This document shows positions 10,568-23,454 of a DNA stretch of 64,000 nucleotides, piece after piece. The notes under the pieces were generated by a model that made no database searches, was not told the DNA's origin, and saw only the letters and a list, made by a program, of their open reading frames with translations. The DNA comes from Rusavskia elegans (lineage: Eukaryota; Ascomycota; Lecanoromycetes; Teloschistales; Teloschistaceae). Each line of letters opens with the position of its first letter. The stretch's first letter is position 1. The position numbers and the translations under genes were made by a program. The stretch covers positions 186,001 to 250,000 of the forward strand of contig SAUG01000096.1 of NCBI GenBank assembly GCA_011316305.1, given 5' to 3'.

Positions 10568-12428
10568 GTATTTAAAGCATCTATGGAGTGGAGATAGGAT
10601 AAGTGATTGCAGGTATTCCTCTGGTGAGGCGGGCGGGAAATAGAGATGGCAGGAAGGTTTCTAATTCTCAGAAATCTCCTCGTACCTTCTAAATGGCCTT
10701 TAGTGGTCCTTATACAAGATAATATATTTCATGCCGCCAGTTTAAGTTTCTATTATATACCCGGTTTCTTGCCACCCGTCAGCTGGATTAGCATTTCTTT
10801 ATCGAAACCTTGAATAGTTGTTTCGACTGTAGCTATAAACGATATCATCTTATTATTATACGGAAGTCTGGTCACCTTTAGCTAACGCCTATAATATAGA
10901 GTTTATATTTAATCTCCTTTCTTTTATCAAGGTCTACTTGCCGCCGTCGCTGCCCCGGCCCTGGCCCCGATCTCTATATACAGGCTCGATCAACCGGTTT
11001 GCTCCATCTTAACCGGGCGTTCTACGAAAGGGTTTCGCTGACTTCGACGCAAGGAAGATGCAAGGTCCATCGTTTCGAGAAAGTTGAAGAAGTCGTCAGG
11101 TAGGTCCGGTGAAGGGGAGAGTATAGGCATAGCTCTGCCGAGCTTAAGGACTACTGGCGTGGCGATAGTAGCTATAGCCGTAATTACGATATCGAAGGGG
11201 GTATGGTAAGGTTTCTATATTACATAATCCTTATTAAATAAAGAGGGAGGATCGTAAGTTACGTATAACTAAGGTAGTGATCCCTAATGCTCATAGCCAG
11301 ATATTAGTATTCTAGAGTCAGTGGAATAACCAGATGATACAGAAAGCATATCCAGATATAGCGCCATTCTCTATGAGGCAGTCGTTATTGTACAAGTCAA
11401 CTGGCTTCTTTTAAGCATATATCACCTCACCCTTATATCAGTAGTCTGTCACAATGAGGGCAATGACATTTGACAGTAGGACGTAGCGCATAGTAATAAC
11501 CTGACAGTCTACCCAACAAAGCCGATAGCAGCTTTCTAGAACACTGGACGAACTCAAAAGTAGGGACAATCAAAACCCACCGAATCAGACAATTTGCGCC
11601 ATCCGGATTTATCCGCCATTTTCTCACTTTCTCATTGTGCCAACTGCTGTAGTCTTGAACATTCCCCTTCCCTCTCCGATGTATATGGATATATAGCCAC
11701 TGCGCTGCCGACATCGTGAGATATGAAAATGATCCAATTGGGCCCATAATGACGCCTATTGTGCAGCCATTGCTGCGTTGTCGATACTGGCTAACGCCTT
11801 GGTGATGCAGTGTGGCCAATGTTTCGTATATAAGCGCCAATAGGGGCTGAAGATAAGTTTGAATCATGTGGATGAAGTTTCAAGGCGAGGTTGTAGCTGA
11901 TGCTTAGGCCGATGCTCGGACTCACGTACATGACCGTAAGAGGTATACATTTTTCTTTACCATAATGAGAGACTCTCAAAACCACACCAAAAACGGGGGC
12001 CCACAGTGGATTTGATCTTAGTGGGTATTTGAGGTCTTCTTGGAGGTTTATACTTAGGGATTACCGACCGTATAAGACTTACACTTATTATGTCCACCGC
12101 CGCCAACCGCATGATTAAGTAGCTCGCAATACTGGTGTGCGAGACAATTTCTTTTGCGGAAGCATTGAACGGAGATAAGGCACTCTCACGTGACGAGGCG
12201 CTGATGACGCGCTATGACGCGTGGCGTGGCGCGTATCTAATCTGTTGATTGACCACTTGTGTCGACTCATTCACGACGAGAGGTGGTGAGAGGTGTGCAT
12301 CCGTAGCGGCTAGGACGCTTCGCTCATTCGTTTATGCCTTACTAATACTCTAGCCCTTTTGCTCTTGCTGTCTGGTGTTCCTTGAAGCTTCTGACCTTGG
12401 TTGAATAGCTCTTTTGGTGCTTCCAGAA
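10568..12428. other. Intergenic: AT-rich/relic patch, then MUS81 promoter
   Basis: Roughly 10.68-11.4 kb alternates AT-rich runs (TATAATATAG) with GC-rich fragments (CCGCCGTCGCTGCCCCGGCCC), as in decayed transposons. Open frames here are short. A minus-strand frame at 11433-11867 has no recognisable domain. The last ~300 bp before 12429 is the MUS81 promoter and contains CACGTG near 12188 and clustered GACGC motifs at 12205-12222. Confidence 0.4.
12217..12222. promoter_or_regulatory. MluI cell-cycle box (ACGCGT) upstream of MUS81
   Basis: ACGCGT lies 207 bp upstream of the proposed MUS81 start, within a run of TGACGCG-like motifs. In yeasts this box is bound by MBF, whose DNA-binding subunit is an APSES protein, and marks G1/S-expressed DNA replication and repair genes. 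The hexamer is short and also occurs elsewhere in this window, so function is inferred from position. Confidence 0.3.
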
Positions 12429-14831
12429 ATGGATGATGATTGCGCAAACCCTCTCTGGCTTGGCTGGATGCAAGAATGGCTCGACACTGCAAGGGAAAGG
12501 CAAATGAAGACCGCAACAGTGTTGGTTTGTAGTCGCAAAAAGAAGTCAGATCATGCTGGCTTACGCAAACCTAGGTACAAAAAGGCGTGCGACTCCCTCA
12601 GGAATTGCCCCTTGACACTCACACATCCATCCGAAACGCAAGCGCTCAATGGCTTCGGTCCAAAGATCTGTGAGCGGCTGGAGCAAAGGCTGAAGCAGCA
12701 CTGTGAAGAGAACGGCCTGCCCATGCCGAAGCACAAGAGTATATCCATCGCCAATTGGTGCAAGTATCTTGCTGATCGAAGCGATACAGGTCGCAAGCAT
12801 GTCAGCGATGCTCTCGATGAAGCAGCGTTAGATATGACCCCTGCAAAGAAACCGCGAAAGAGCAAGAAACCATATGTACCCCAGCTGCGATCGGGCGCAT
12901 ATGCATTGATTCTGGGACTCTCCTCGATCGACGAGTCGGAGTGTGTCTCGAGGCGGCAGTTGATCGAATTGGCTCAGCCGCATTGCGATGCTTCCTTCAC
13001 AGCTACCAAGGATACTACGACCTTCTACACCGCTTGGAACTCCATGAAGCCATTGGTTGACAAGGATCTGGTCAAAGAAACAAGTCGGCCGCAGAGAAGG
13101 TATGCCCTCACTGATGAGGGCTGGGAGGTTGCGGGAAAACTGAAGAGGGTTGGCAAGGATATTCTAGATGGAGAGGATACGGCCCTCGGGCGAGGTCGGA
13201 CGGTCCCGCCGTCAAGAGACCCAGACCTTGAACTACGGGATGGCGACGAAGCTCAGCAGAATGCTGGGAAGACATCCAGAAGAAATCGTCCACCGTCAGC
13301 GAACCATTCAGAGCACCATACCTTGCGAGATTCGGATGTGCGTGGTCGACGGCTTGGAGGCGCAGTGACTGACAAGTATGGTACGCTGCCCTCGTCGAAA
13401 TCATCTAAACCAATTGGAAAGGATGTGAACGTAGCTTCCGTTGCGCCAAAAGCTCTGGGCAACACGCATCAAACGATTGACGATGACGCTCGTCTCGCTG
13501 CACGTCTCCAAGCCGAAGAGAACAGTCGGCCAGGTGTTACCAATGATAATCTTGATTTCATTGAGCTCTTATCAAGCTCACCACCGAGGGCCTCAGTATC
13601 AGCTGCACGACGTGAGCGATCTGCCCAAATAGACGTGGACCGCGCTTCAAGGCAACGAGATTCAGAACCATTGCCAGAAATCCCTACAGAAAAGCTTAAA
13701 GCGACATTCGTACCACCAACCTTCCAACCCATTCACCTTCAGCCCGGAGCTTTCACAGTCCAACTCATCCTTGACAATCGTGAAATCCGATCTCGAGAAG
13801 ATAGAGGCTATATCGAAAAAGAACTCATCTCAAAAGGCATCCGCCCGACTGTCCGCGCTCTCCCTCTGGGCGATTTTTTCTGGGTTGCCAACTGCACCGA
13901 TCCCGATTTCCTCTCCCGCCATGGCGAAGAGGGTACCGAGGTAGCGCTCGATTACATCATTGAGCGTAAGCGTTTGGACGACTTGATCTCCAGTATCAAA
14001 GATGGGCGGTTTCATGAGCAAAAGTTCCGTTTGCGCAGATCAGGAGTGAAGAATGTAGTGTACCTGCTTGAAGATATTGCTATTGGCCAGGAGACAAGAG
14101 CCAAGTATTACGATGCGGTCCAGTCGGCGATCGCGAGCACGCAGGTGGTGAACGGCTATTTCATGAAGCGAACAAGGGGTATTGATGATACGATACGGTA
14201 TTTGACGAGAATGACGAGAACGTTAAAAGAAATGTATGAGGTGAGCCCGATGCTTTCTATCATACCCCCTTTGTCGTTATATTGGGCTAATTCAATGACA
14301 TAAAGTCCAAGCCACTCACCATCTTCCCTTCCTCGATCCTCTCTCCATCAACTTATCTCCCCCTTCTTGCCCACCAGGCCACCAGCCAGCCGAACACATC
14401 CCATAACATAACATACACTTCTTTCGCCTCTTTAACCTCCAAAACGGACAATCGCACCCTTCGGGATGTTTTCCTACAGATGCTCAGTATGTTTCTTCAT
14501 CTCTCCTAATTTTTAACACGCATCCTTTCCCGTCCTTTCCTGTTAGCAGAAGAGATTACGATTCGCCTACGTGAAACGCTGATATTATGAATGGCAATAA
14601 CTGACAACAAGCCCTACAGTGACAACAAGAGGCCTTACAGGCGACAAAGCCATCGAAATCCAGAAACGCTGGCCCACACCCCACGCCTTCATCAAAGCCT
14701 ACGGGAAGTGCAAAGATGAAAAGGAGAAAGACCAGATGGTGGAAAGGGGGCTCGAGGGTGTTATGGGCCGAGGGAAAGTGGGCAAGGCGTTGAGTAAAGC
14801 GGTTGCTGAGGTTTGGGGTGCGAAAGGGTAG
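12429..14831 (+). CDS. MUS81: Crossover junction endonuclease MUS81 (716 aa)
   Basis: Exons: 12429-12520, 12575-14240, 14306-14486, 14620-14831. Mus81 with its Eme1/Mms4 partner cuts Holliday junctions, D-loops and 3' flaps at stalled forks in the nucleus. The N-terminus (CANPLWLGWMQEW, then KKACDSLRNCP and ALNGFGPKICERLEQRL) is the Mus81 helix-hairpin-helix region. A winged-helix segment follows near residues 150-230. The ERCC4 nuclease core is at ~430-560: LILDNREIRS, LPLGDFFWV and YIIERKRLDDL supply the family's GD...ERKxxxD catalytic residues. The C-terminal HhH2 region reads TRGLTGDKAIEIQKRW. The first intron (54 bp, in frame, weak donor GTTGGT) is inferred because removing it restores the family spacing; it may instead be coding. 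The Ser/Arg-rich linker of ~200 residues is typical of filamentous fungi. Confidence 0.93.
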
Positions 14832-17800
14832 GTAGAGGGAAGCACGTAGGCATTTTGTAGATAGCGTGAGATGGGATGGTATGGTGGAGGAGGAGAAATG
14901 AAGAGATTGTTAGGATATATACTTGGTTTGCATGAGTATTACGACAATTTGTATAAGTAGGAGTATCATTGGCCGAGGATAGTCAGTGCAGGATATTTAC
15001 CAGGTTAGTTAACATTTTTCTACCTTGGATCTTTATTCTTCTATCTTTTGCACTGATATCGACCACCCAGCATTACCTTACCCTTTCTTACCATCATCCT
15101 AGCGCTGGATTCTTTGCATGCTGAGCTCTGCAACAGGTGAGTCGATACGGTTGTCCGCGATGCCAGTTGTAGGAGTATAACTTAGCACACATCGAAATCA
15201 AAATATACCCCCTTCCCACTCCAACCCCATGATGACGATATCGTAGGCCGGTAGGCGCCATCATCGAAAAGCATGTTATCGACATAATTCAGATTAAACT
15301 TTTTTGAGCCTGAAAGCCAGCTCGTCCATGCTATACTCGCTTCGTTTGCTGCTTTCCTCTTCTTAATTGAGAGGACTTGGGTACTTTGATAATTAGTAGT
15401 ATCCTTATTCTAATTAGATTAAGAAACAGTAAGAATTTCAGACGCCAGTTTTGGATTCTTGTCTCGCTCACCACTGTTGTACCTCCAAGCTTTTAGCATC
15501 GAACGTCTAGATACCGCAATGGAACTTTTACCACCTGATATACTCACTATCGATATCGAAAAGGACATCTAGCGGATAAAGTACCTCCCAGCTACCTTAT
15601 TCAGACGTGAGTATACTCAATTATATTACTCAGACTACTTTGGTCGGGATAAAGATATTCGTAGCTTCCCGAGCTGTTTCAATGCCGCAAAATTCATGTT
15701 CCAACCACATTTCCTTGCTATCTATCTATTCTGTTGAATTTGCAAGCCATGAGGAATCTTAAGTATCCTTATTTGTGTTTAAGACTAGAGAGCAGGACAG
15801 TAATCCTAGCTTCATGCCTTCCGTGAGATCAATGTCTGTGCTCTTATATGCGTCGCCTTCGCTATCTGATGCCAATATTCAGTAGTAATGCAACTGATGA
15901 TTCGATATGTACTCCTGACTCCTGGGTTCTCTTCATGACCTAACGTACGAATCCTAGCTCTTGGCTCATTCGCCTTGTCACTCATACCGTTCAATACCAC
16001 GCGAACATCAAATTATCCACGAAAATGCCACAACATCCCCTTCAAGCTCCTATCATCCCAAGTGCTACACAACCGGCCTCCAGCAGTGAGATCCACAACC
16101 AACAACTAGCCTCCCCGCAACCCGCTCAATAATCCCAACCACACTCCAACCCTTCAAACCAAACAAACATCTCCCCCATTGACCCAGGGTTCGTAAACCG
16201 ACGCCCAAACTTGCTGCATACTCTCAGCTTTCCCAGATACGACTTACTGCACCTCGAATTCCTCCAACAACGGGTTCTGAGTCTGCAGAACCGGATTCTC
16301 CATCTCGGCTTCAGAAAGAAGATTATCTTGTTCCGATGGCAGCAATTCGGGCGATCATGTTGTAGATGATTTGCGGTCAGTTCCAGATTCTGTTGAGTAC
16401 GTCTGTGAGATTGTGGCGTGTAATGTCGGGTACAGGTGATATAAGATCGTGATCCTTGCTGTCTGCTGGCTTGATTCATACCGGGGAATATCTGGCATGA
16501 TTGGAATGTCACTTCTATATGCAACACGGATGAGATTTTCCTCGCGAGTTTTCCAAGACGGGGTACATGGGCAGAGGAGAGTGCGTTCCAGGTCTTTGGC
16601 GCCGTTCATGAAGAGATTGGTTTGATCGTATGACTATGTTTCGTTGAAAGAACTGCTGGGCAGCAGAAATTCTTTTGCCTCCGAGAACCTTTTCAATTTC
16701 TTCGCTGGAGGCCTAACCAGATAATTGCGTAATTGTCTTTCTAGTACGTTTTGGCAATATCCGTAGCTGTTAACGGATCAGAGGCATCGAATGAAGATGG
16801 GCAGGGGCCAATATTTGGGGATATCTGCTCGGAGCTGTCGTTCTATACTGTTGCTCTGGCCACGGATGTATCGAAAGCGTTGGCGATCGTTGAAGGTAAT
16901 CAGCAGGATTCAGAGAACAGCCAAGTACTGGATAGTAACCGCTCCACGGATTCTGCTATGGGCGACCTCGGGTTGCAGATTGCTGTGTCTTATTGGCAGA
17001 ATGCTGCATTTTTGGCTTTTGAAGTATTTCTGGCTCAGATAGAGTCATTTGATGGATGCTTGGATTCTGGTATATGATCTCTGGTTTCACATAAGCGACG
17101 TTTCCACGACCTCTTCCAAGAACAAGCGGATCAGCTGCCTCTTGATAGCCACCAAGAAATGAACGTCCCTTGTTGGGGCCATGTTGTCGAGTAGGAGCGT
17201 TCTTGGTTTGTAATGTCGTGGGAGTGGCGGCCTCTTTGCCGTCAGCTATGTCTTGCTGGATTTCGTGTTGTCGACCTTCGTTGGCGCCAACACGCTGTAC
17301 CAAAACAAGAGCAGTAGAGAGATAGAAGAGGGAGTTCATGATGGAGAATGGTACAAAGTGAAGAAAGCTATCTATATGCTAAGATTATGTCAGCTTAAGA
17401 GTCTTGATTAGGGGGTTTCGAGACCTTACATACTGGCATCCGTCTCGACTACTGGGTTTTCCCGGATGCTTATATGCCCTAGAAGAACATCCAATAGTTT
17501 ACCATTCGATGCACATTCTGGTCCATCAGTGCTGGAACGACGGTATTTGGCACTCTTTGTGTGCTCTGCGATTTTTGGAGGGATGGATCATCTGGTATTT
17601 GAGGCTGGCGATATATATATGCACAGAGTGCCCCCACTCGAATTGCCACATTATCTGCTCCATTGAAATAAAGGCATGATGGAAATGACCATGTTATTCG
17701 AAGCTCAATATCCATCTTCAACTACTTCGGTGATCCGAGTCTCTTCCATGGCGTACTGCAGCTTACGACAGGATCTGTATAACAATTTGCACTGTTGCCA

Positions 17801-20800
17801 GGGACTTGATAAATATACCTGTCTTTCAGTTCAATACCTGATTCTTCGTGAGAGCGAAAGACGCTGCCAGCAATCTTGTTGACAAATTTACTGTAGATGA
17901 GAGAAAAATTCCAGTCTGTAAAGCGGTGAACGAAGGGGTGATATCGTAACCGAGCCATAGTTTAAATTTGACCATTTCGACAATCATACTCTATATAAAA
18001 TGCAAACAGCACAAACCCTATGTATCCCCTGTACCAGATGCTTCGTGCGCAGAGTTGGTAACTCAGGTAGTATTGTTTCTCAATGCCCCTTCATTGGTAG
18101 TCGTAGGCAGTTGTTGTGGCACTGTCGTACAGATGTTGTCAGACAAAGCGGATGATCAAAGCAGATATTTCAGTTCATTCGCGAATGCGTGAAGTACATA
18201 TCCAGGCGTTTCGTGCTATTGAGTTCAATTAATGTGTGGCTCGAGGTATCAGATGCCATGCATGACGGTCAAAGATTGTCAAACTGCACAACCTGGACTG
18301 ATGCTCACCACATTGTCGTCTGTCGTCATGGGGAAGGGTTTGCTCCATCATCCCCAGGAGCGGCAGAAAGCTGAACCAACGAGCGATGAGCTGTCGCCTT
18401 AGGCTCATGAGTCGTGGTGTTATGAACAGTCTCGGCTGGTATAGAGGTCATTATCCTGTCGCAGCAGCCCACGATCGCTTGGGAGGAATTTTGGTATAAA
18501 AAACATGGGGCGGTTGAAAGAGCGTCAGCAAAGCCAGCTTGTAAACGGGCTTTGCACGTGTAAAACCCACAGCTATGAAAGGCGATGGGATGTACTTAGC
18601 TTGATAACAGTTGACTGTCGCCGTGCTGGGGTCCATCGAGCCTCGAGTGATTGGTGTTCGAGTGTGCTTCGTGGGTCGCGCCTGCCATAAAGGACGATAC
18701 CTAAAGCTGGAAAGGACCAGTGGAAAACCGCGCAAATGTAAATATTGAATTTGACACCGGTATCTGTCTCTCCATCTTCTTGACTCACTGTTGCAACGTT
18801 GCAATCGACCATGCATTTTGTGGCACCTCCCGTTACTTTCGCGTGTTGTGTTTCCCAAAACATAGACACCAACTGGACAGAATAAGACCGATACCCTCAA
18901 CGTTGTCCCAGCAGGCTGTTCGTCTTGGAAGCCCAGAGCGGATCTGGATTCCTCTGCAACCACCACACTCTCTGCTTCTACGTGTCAACCCTGTTCCATC
19001 CATCCCGAACAGACTCACATGATTCTGCGACAGCCAGCTTCAATGCAATCCGTCTGCCCCAGGAACACGACAAAGTCCGAGACCCCAATGATTGAACGGT
19101 CCAGAAACTCTCTAGGACTGGCGTCTTCGGAGTGTCGTCAAGGCATTGAGGTATGACGTTATTGTTTCTTTCCTGCCTTTCCCAATAGGCGGAGATCGAA
19201 CGCTGATTCATAGATGTTCTCAGGGACGAAGGCTCAGAACGCATACAGCGGTACCCGGTCATGGCCTACGCCTGACTGATGGGCGGTTTGGAAGGTCTAG
19301 AGATGTACGGAGCTGTTCAGGCGAGTAATAACATCTCTCTAGCTCCAACCTTTTCATCACTGCCTGTCTTTTTTTTTGCCCTGATAATCGAGAGCAAAGG
19401 CACCGACGTTTTGATAGGAAACTGCCACATGAATCTTCTTCCCATAAGATTACATGTCATAATACGGTGCCAAGATCGAACAGGTCCGAGTCGTGCTGGG
19501 AGACCAGCGAAGAGGGCTTTCACGCTTCGGCAACTCCCAGAAAGCTCTCTCGCGCGAGACATCTCAGACCTGACATTTTTTACTTTCATCATGCCTCTGC
19601 AGTCATCTGTTCTTTGGCAACGGATTGCTGACCAGCGACTTTTCGCAGGGACAAAGGCTCAGGCTTCATCAAGCATACCCTTCTCTCGCGTACCTGCAAT
19701 TGGTAGGTAGCATCGAAGGTTTTCAACGGCATAAGAGGATTCATAGGCAATTGCTGCCTCCACCTCCCGCCCTTTCATCATTGCCTTGTCCCCGGACGCT
19801 TCCACCATGGAAGAAGCATGGCGGCTCCTACTCTGCATTCATTTCAGCACAATAGCCAATCAAGTACGCAAGGGTTCAAGATTGAATGATCGCGCCGGCA
19901 GTTGGTCCGTCGGTAGATACACCATTATCCCTGTTTTGCACCCTGCGTCAGACAGCAACAGAGCTCTAACAACAGTGTTTCACGCAGGCACCTCGAAAGA
20001 TTGACATACCTATCGCACATGCCATTGCCAGTGTACACTGGTGGGCCACATTTGGTCCGATCAAAACTTCGGTTCGAAGTCCCCACACCATACCGCCCAT
20101 CAAGCTCCGCACAACCGAAAGACGGGCCTCACCTCTACGACCAAGACTAGAACCAGAACAGCACGAGGCGAGTGCCCACTCAAGCCAGGGGACAGATGTT
20201 CTCGGAGAGGTTTGGCCGGGCAGGAAGCCGAACAGGGAAGGCATCATTCTCTCTTTCTCGGCAGCAAGGATGGAATGAACAGCCTGGAAACATTTCGCAA
20301 TATGGGAAAGCCCAAGATGAGGGTGGATGGGCGGGGCTTCTAAATATATTGAGCAATTAGAGATGTGAAAATTTGATGAGTCATGCGCAAGTTGTTGTTC
20401 GGTTCCTTCTTACAGATGCTGAATGAAGCTTAGCTTCCTCGCACAAAGGGATTTTGCAAGGACGTTGTTTGTTTAGAAGGTAATTTGCACTTTGTCCGTC
20501 CCAACATTTGGTGTGAGGACCACGATTCGTGTGTTGGATTGGTGATATCAAGAATGACATCGCCGGTACCTTGCATCCAATCCAAAGCGACCTGATATGA
20601 CATCGAAAATTCTAATGGTCGTCAAAGATGAGTACCACAAAGCAGATGCGTACTGTTGTATATGATGTGATCTGCCCAGCTCTTATTCGTTGAATACCAT
20701 CCAGCAACAACCTCATCTTGGTCTAGCCCGCAAAGCAGTACACTTCCTCGTCGACCCCAAGGTCGAGCATTAGTCACCCTCCTACGCTGATAATTGCTGG

Positions 20801-21294
20801 CAAACCAACGCCCAGCCGCTAGCTTGATCAAAAGCGGATGACCAATGGATCTCAAGCACCGATGGGGCATCTAGTCCGGCTGACAGTCGAGGTATCAGAT
20901 GCCCCTTCCCCCAATCGAAAGGCTTATTAGCAATAGTAGTGACATAGCACGGTGTCAAGTTTCGGGGGCCTCGAGTAGTTGCTGTGTACTCCACTGCGAC
21001 TGGATTTGAATAAGCCGATGAACTGTGCCTGAGGTCTCTGCTTGCCGTCTCGAGACGTCATTACTGTGAGATCTCTTTGGCAGAAATGTTCTTTCTAGGT
21101 CACTCCGGGGCAATTCGCTTCCTCCAAGTCGCTACGTCCTGCTTTCAACAATGTACTCGGAGGGAATGTAGAGTGTAGACTAAGTGATTCACGAAGCCTT
21201 TGCCGGTAATGCATGTGCTGAAATGAGTCGTACCTCTATCGCTGATAGGTATCCTGGGAGATAGAACATGATGATCTCATTCTTTAATTGTGGA
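14832..21294. other. Gene-poor 6.5-kb stretch
   Basis: Many short frames occur on both strands but none has a recognised domain. The best candidate is the minus-strand secreted ORF at 16956-17339 (listed separately). The minus-strand frames at 17722-17958 (starts MARLRYHPFVH) and 17479-17721 look somewhat protein-like and could be exons of one small gene, but I could not join them convincingly. A minus-strand frame ending at 16126 finishes in a plausible C-terminus (GSMGEMFVWFEGLECGWDY). No tRNA or clear repeat was seen. Decayed genes or fast-evolving orphan genes are likely contents. Confidence 0.4.
16956..17339 (-). CDS. Possible small secreted protein, perhaps truncated (127 aa)
   Basis: The ATG at 17339 opens a frame beginning MNSLFYLSTALVLVQRVGANEG, which has the charge and hydrophobic core of a signal peptide with a likely cut after the VGA region. 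The mature part is Gln/Asn/Pro-rich without cysteines, so it is not a typical disulphide-rich effector. The frame ends in TAG at 16956, yet the same frame then stays open for about 64 more codons of similar composition (NPWSGYYPV, HPWPEQQY). A nonsense change such as CAG to TAG is therefore possible. I do not recognise a family. An overlapping plus-strand frame (16751-17077) lacks such signals. Confidence 0.35.
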   Translation of the reverse strand: MNSLFYLSTALVLVQRVGANEGRQHEIQQDIADGKEAATPTTLQTKNAPTRQHGPNKGRSFLGGYQEAADPLVLGRGRGNVAYVKPEIIYQNPSIHQMTLSEPEILQKPKMQHSANKTQQSATRGRP

Positions 21295-23304
21295 TTACAA
21301 GCCAAATTTTTCGATTTCGAAATTGATGTCGTACCCGCCAGCGAGATAAGAGGCACAGCAGTTCCGCACAGCTCTATTCATCCCGTCCGGGCCAGAGCAT
21401 ACGACACCTATCCTGGCGTAGCCATTCCTTGTGGCGGAAACCACATTAGATTCAATCAGCCTTGGTACATCAGGCTTTCCATTGGCGGCAGTCGGTGGAG
21501 GAATGATAACTTCAACTCCACTATCTCGGAGATACTGGATCTCTGATGAGCCTACCCATGAGGTGTGACTTTCTTCTCGTATTACCCAGATCAGGATTGT
21601 CCTTGGGGCAGACTTTATATCCTGGCAGATTTCCAAATCGTTTACGCAATGAGAAGCATGTGCAGCCCAAACTAAGGGTAATGCAACGGCAATGCCAGAG
21701 CCTCCAGCAACAACGATGGATATGTCGCACTGCTCCAACATATGAAGTCCGTTCTGGGAACCATATGGACCGTCTAACCTGACTTTCACCGAGGTATGAC
21801 TTCTAGCGTATCTTAGAAGGTCACCAGAAAAGCCGTCTTGGGCCCTGACGATCAAATTGAGTTCAGCCTTCAAATCGGCAATTTGAGGAGCTTTGGATGC
21901 GATAGTGAACGGATGTGCCTGGATGACGTGCTTTCGAGACAATGCTGGTACAGTCAAAAAGATATGTTCCGTAGCTGTCCAACCCTTGGTTACACCTTTA
22001 CCAACAAGGCGCTCAAGAAACCGGTGCTTCTGTTCAAGAGGGATCATTGTGCGAAGCACCACTGTGCCGTGATCTTGCGTGACCTCGAGCGAAGCCATTG
22101 AAGATTCTACTTTGAGACCCATCCGATAGACGAGTCTGTCGACAAGAAAAATGGCAAGAGCGATTCCGACATATGGCCTACTTCCATGGTGGTGAAACCA
22201 TAGCAAGACAAGCGCGATGATCTGTAGTGATACATGAAGGACCAGGAAGAGCTCGTACCAACGTTGGCGAAAACTTCCGAGAGACGTAAAGTAGAGGAGC
22301 TCATATGCCACCAGGGTACCGATCCCGAGGAGGATGATCTTGATCAGCAAGAACTGCGCTAAGCCGAGGCCAACCGGTCGAAGTATAGTATACCAAACAC
22401 CGACCATACCCGCGGAATGTATCAAAGCAAGTAGACACATGACTTCGCCGAGCCTGCGGTGAAGAATGTTCAGCGATTCATAAGAATAGCCGGTCAAGAA
22501 CTTGATCGGTTGGTTCTTTGCGGCGAATAGATAGAGCAAGGGGAGGTTGGCAACAAATAGCAGTGATGTTCGATCGGCAAAAACAAATAACATTGGTACT
22601 GAAAGAGGCATCCGGTAGAAAACGTAGAAGACTTGAAGGCCAAGCAGTGCCAGAACCAGAAGGGTGGTCCCATTCGACGGTAAGGTCTTATTGATCAAAG
22701 GGATTGGTCGAGGCTGGTAGAGTAAGATTGAACGGAATTTCTGGCTGAATTGAAACCATTTGGAGTCACGGATTGAAGGTTCCGACTTAAGTAAAAGCGG
22801 TGTCTGTTCGCTTTCTCCAATCATGAACGAGTGCTTTGGTGAAGGAAAATTGCCTTGGATGGTGCTGCCTGAGGAAAAAACCTCTCCGCTGTCTTCAACC
22901 AGAGAGATCCCGGCTTCGGCATCAGCCAAGCTTGAATCTCTGAGCCGGGCTTCCCTGAGAGTTCCCTTCAAACATTGAAGCTGTCTCTGTCGTTTTCGAG
23001 CGCGGAGTCGATTTGTCCAGTTACATATGGTGAACCACAACAGCAAGGCGAGTAGTATTACCTGGTAGCTGAGTATGAATTGGCGAGAGAATAAAATCCC
23101 TTTGACAAGGTTATCACGGCTGGGATTACTGCTCTTGGTTGAAATGTCCTGCGAAGTGACTAGAATATCGGCAGTGGTAGCTCTGAGAGAGAGAGCTAAT
23201 ATATTACGTAGACTGCCTGGAAGATCCGGCATGATGTCCATCTCAATATGGCATGGATGGGTTGTAATTAGCCTCAGCAACGAACAAGGAGTTGATGACG
23301 GCAT
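21295..23304 (-). CDS. Ferric/cupric reductase-like transmembrane oxidoreductase
   Basis: One uninterrupted frame of ~669 residues from the ATG at 23304. The frame is open further upstream to 23385 without another ATG, so a 5' exon is possible. Two TM-rich parts are visible: an early segment (FILSYQVILLALLLWFTICNW) and a ferric-reductase core. The core has paired haem histidines: LHRRLGEVMCLLALIHS (H-x13-H) and LHVSLQIIALVLLWFHHH (H-x13-H). It is followed by the FAD site HPFTIAS and the NADPH-site pieces VVAGGSGIAVALP and CSGPDGMNRAVR. The family (FRE/FreB) moves electrons from cytosolic NADPH across the plasma or vacuolar membrane to reduce Fe(III) or Cu(II). Substrate cannot be told here. 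It faces the DUF3431 gene with only 150 bp between start codons, so the two may share a promoter. Confidence 0.88.
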   Translation of the reverse strand: MPSSTPCSLLRLITTHPCHIEMDIMPDLPGSLRNILALSLRATTADILVTSQDISTKSSNPSRDNLVKGILFSRQFILSYQVILLALLLWFTICNWTNRLRARKRQRQLQCLKGTLREARLRDSSLADAEAGISLVEDSGEVFSSGSTIQGNFPSPKHSFMIGESEQTPLLLKSEPSIRDSKWFQFSQKFRSILLYQPRPIPLINKTLPSNGTTLLVLALLGLQVFYVFYRMPLSVPMLFVFADRTSLLFVANLPLLYLFAAKNQPIKFLTGYSYESLNILHRRLGEVMCLLALIHSAGMVGVWYTILRPVGLGLAQFLLIKIILLGIGTLVAYELLYFTSLGSFRQRWYELFLVLHVSLQIIALVLLWFHHHGSRPYVGIALAIFLVDRLVYRMGLKVESSMASLEVTQDHGTVVLRTMIPLEQKHRFLERLVGKGVTKGWTATEHIFLTVPALSRKHVIQAHPFTIASKAPQIADLKAELNLIVRAQDGFSGDLLRYARSHTSVKVRLDGPYGSQNGLHMLEQCDISIVVAGGSGIAVALPLVWAAHASHCVNDLEICQDIKSAPRTILIWVIREESHTSWVGSSEIQYLRDSGVEVIIPPPTAANGKPDVPRLIESNVVSATRNGYARIGVVCSGPDGMNRAVRNCCASYLAGGYDINFEIEKFGL

Positions 23305-23454
23305 CGTACCCGATATAGTGTTATCAAGATAACAACAAGCGCCAGCGAGAATACCACTCGGGATGAAAGTTCGTCTTTGATCCACCTCCTTGATCGCCCT
23401 TGTAAATTGGCCGCTGCATTACGTTCTTAAATATTCTTGCCTAGTACATTGACA

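Noticed and set aside
12551..12865. Minus-strand frames over 12.5-12.9 kb
   Set aside because: Antisense shadows of MUS81.
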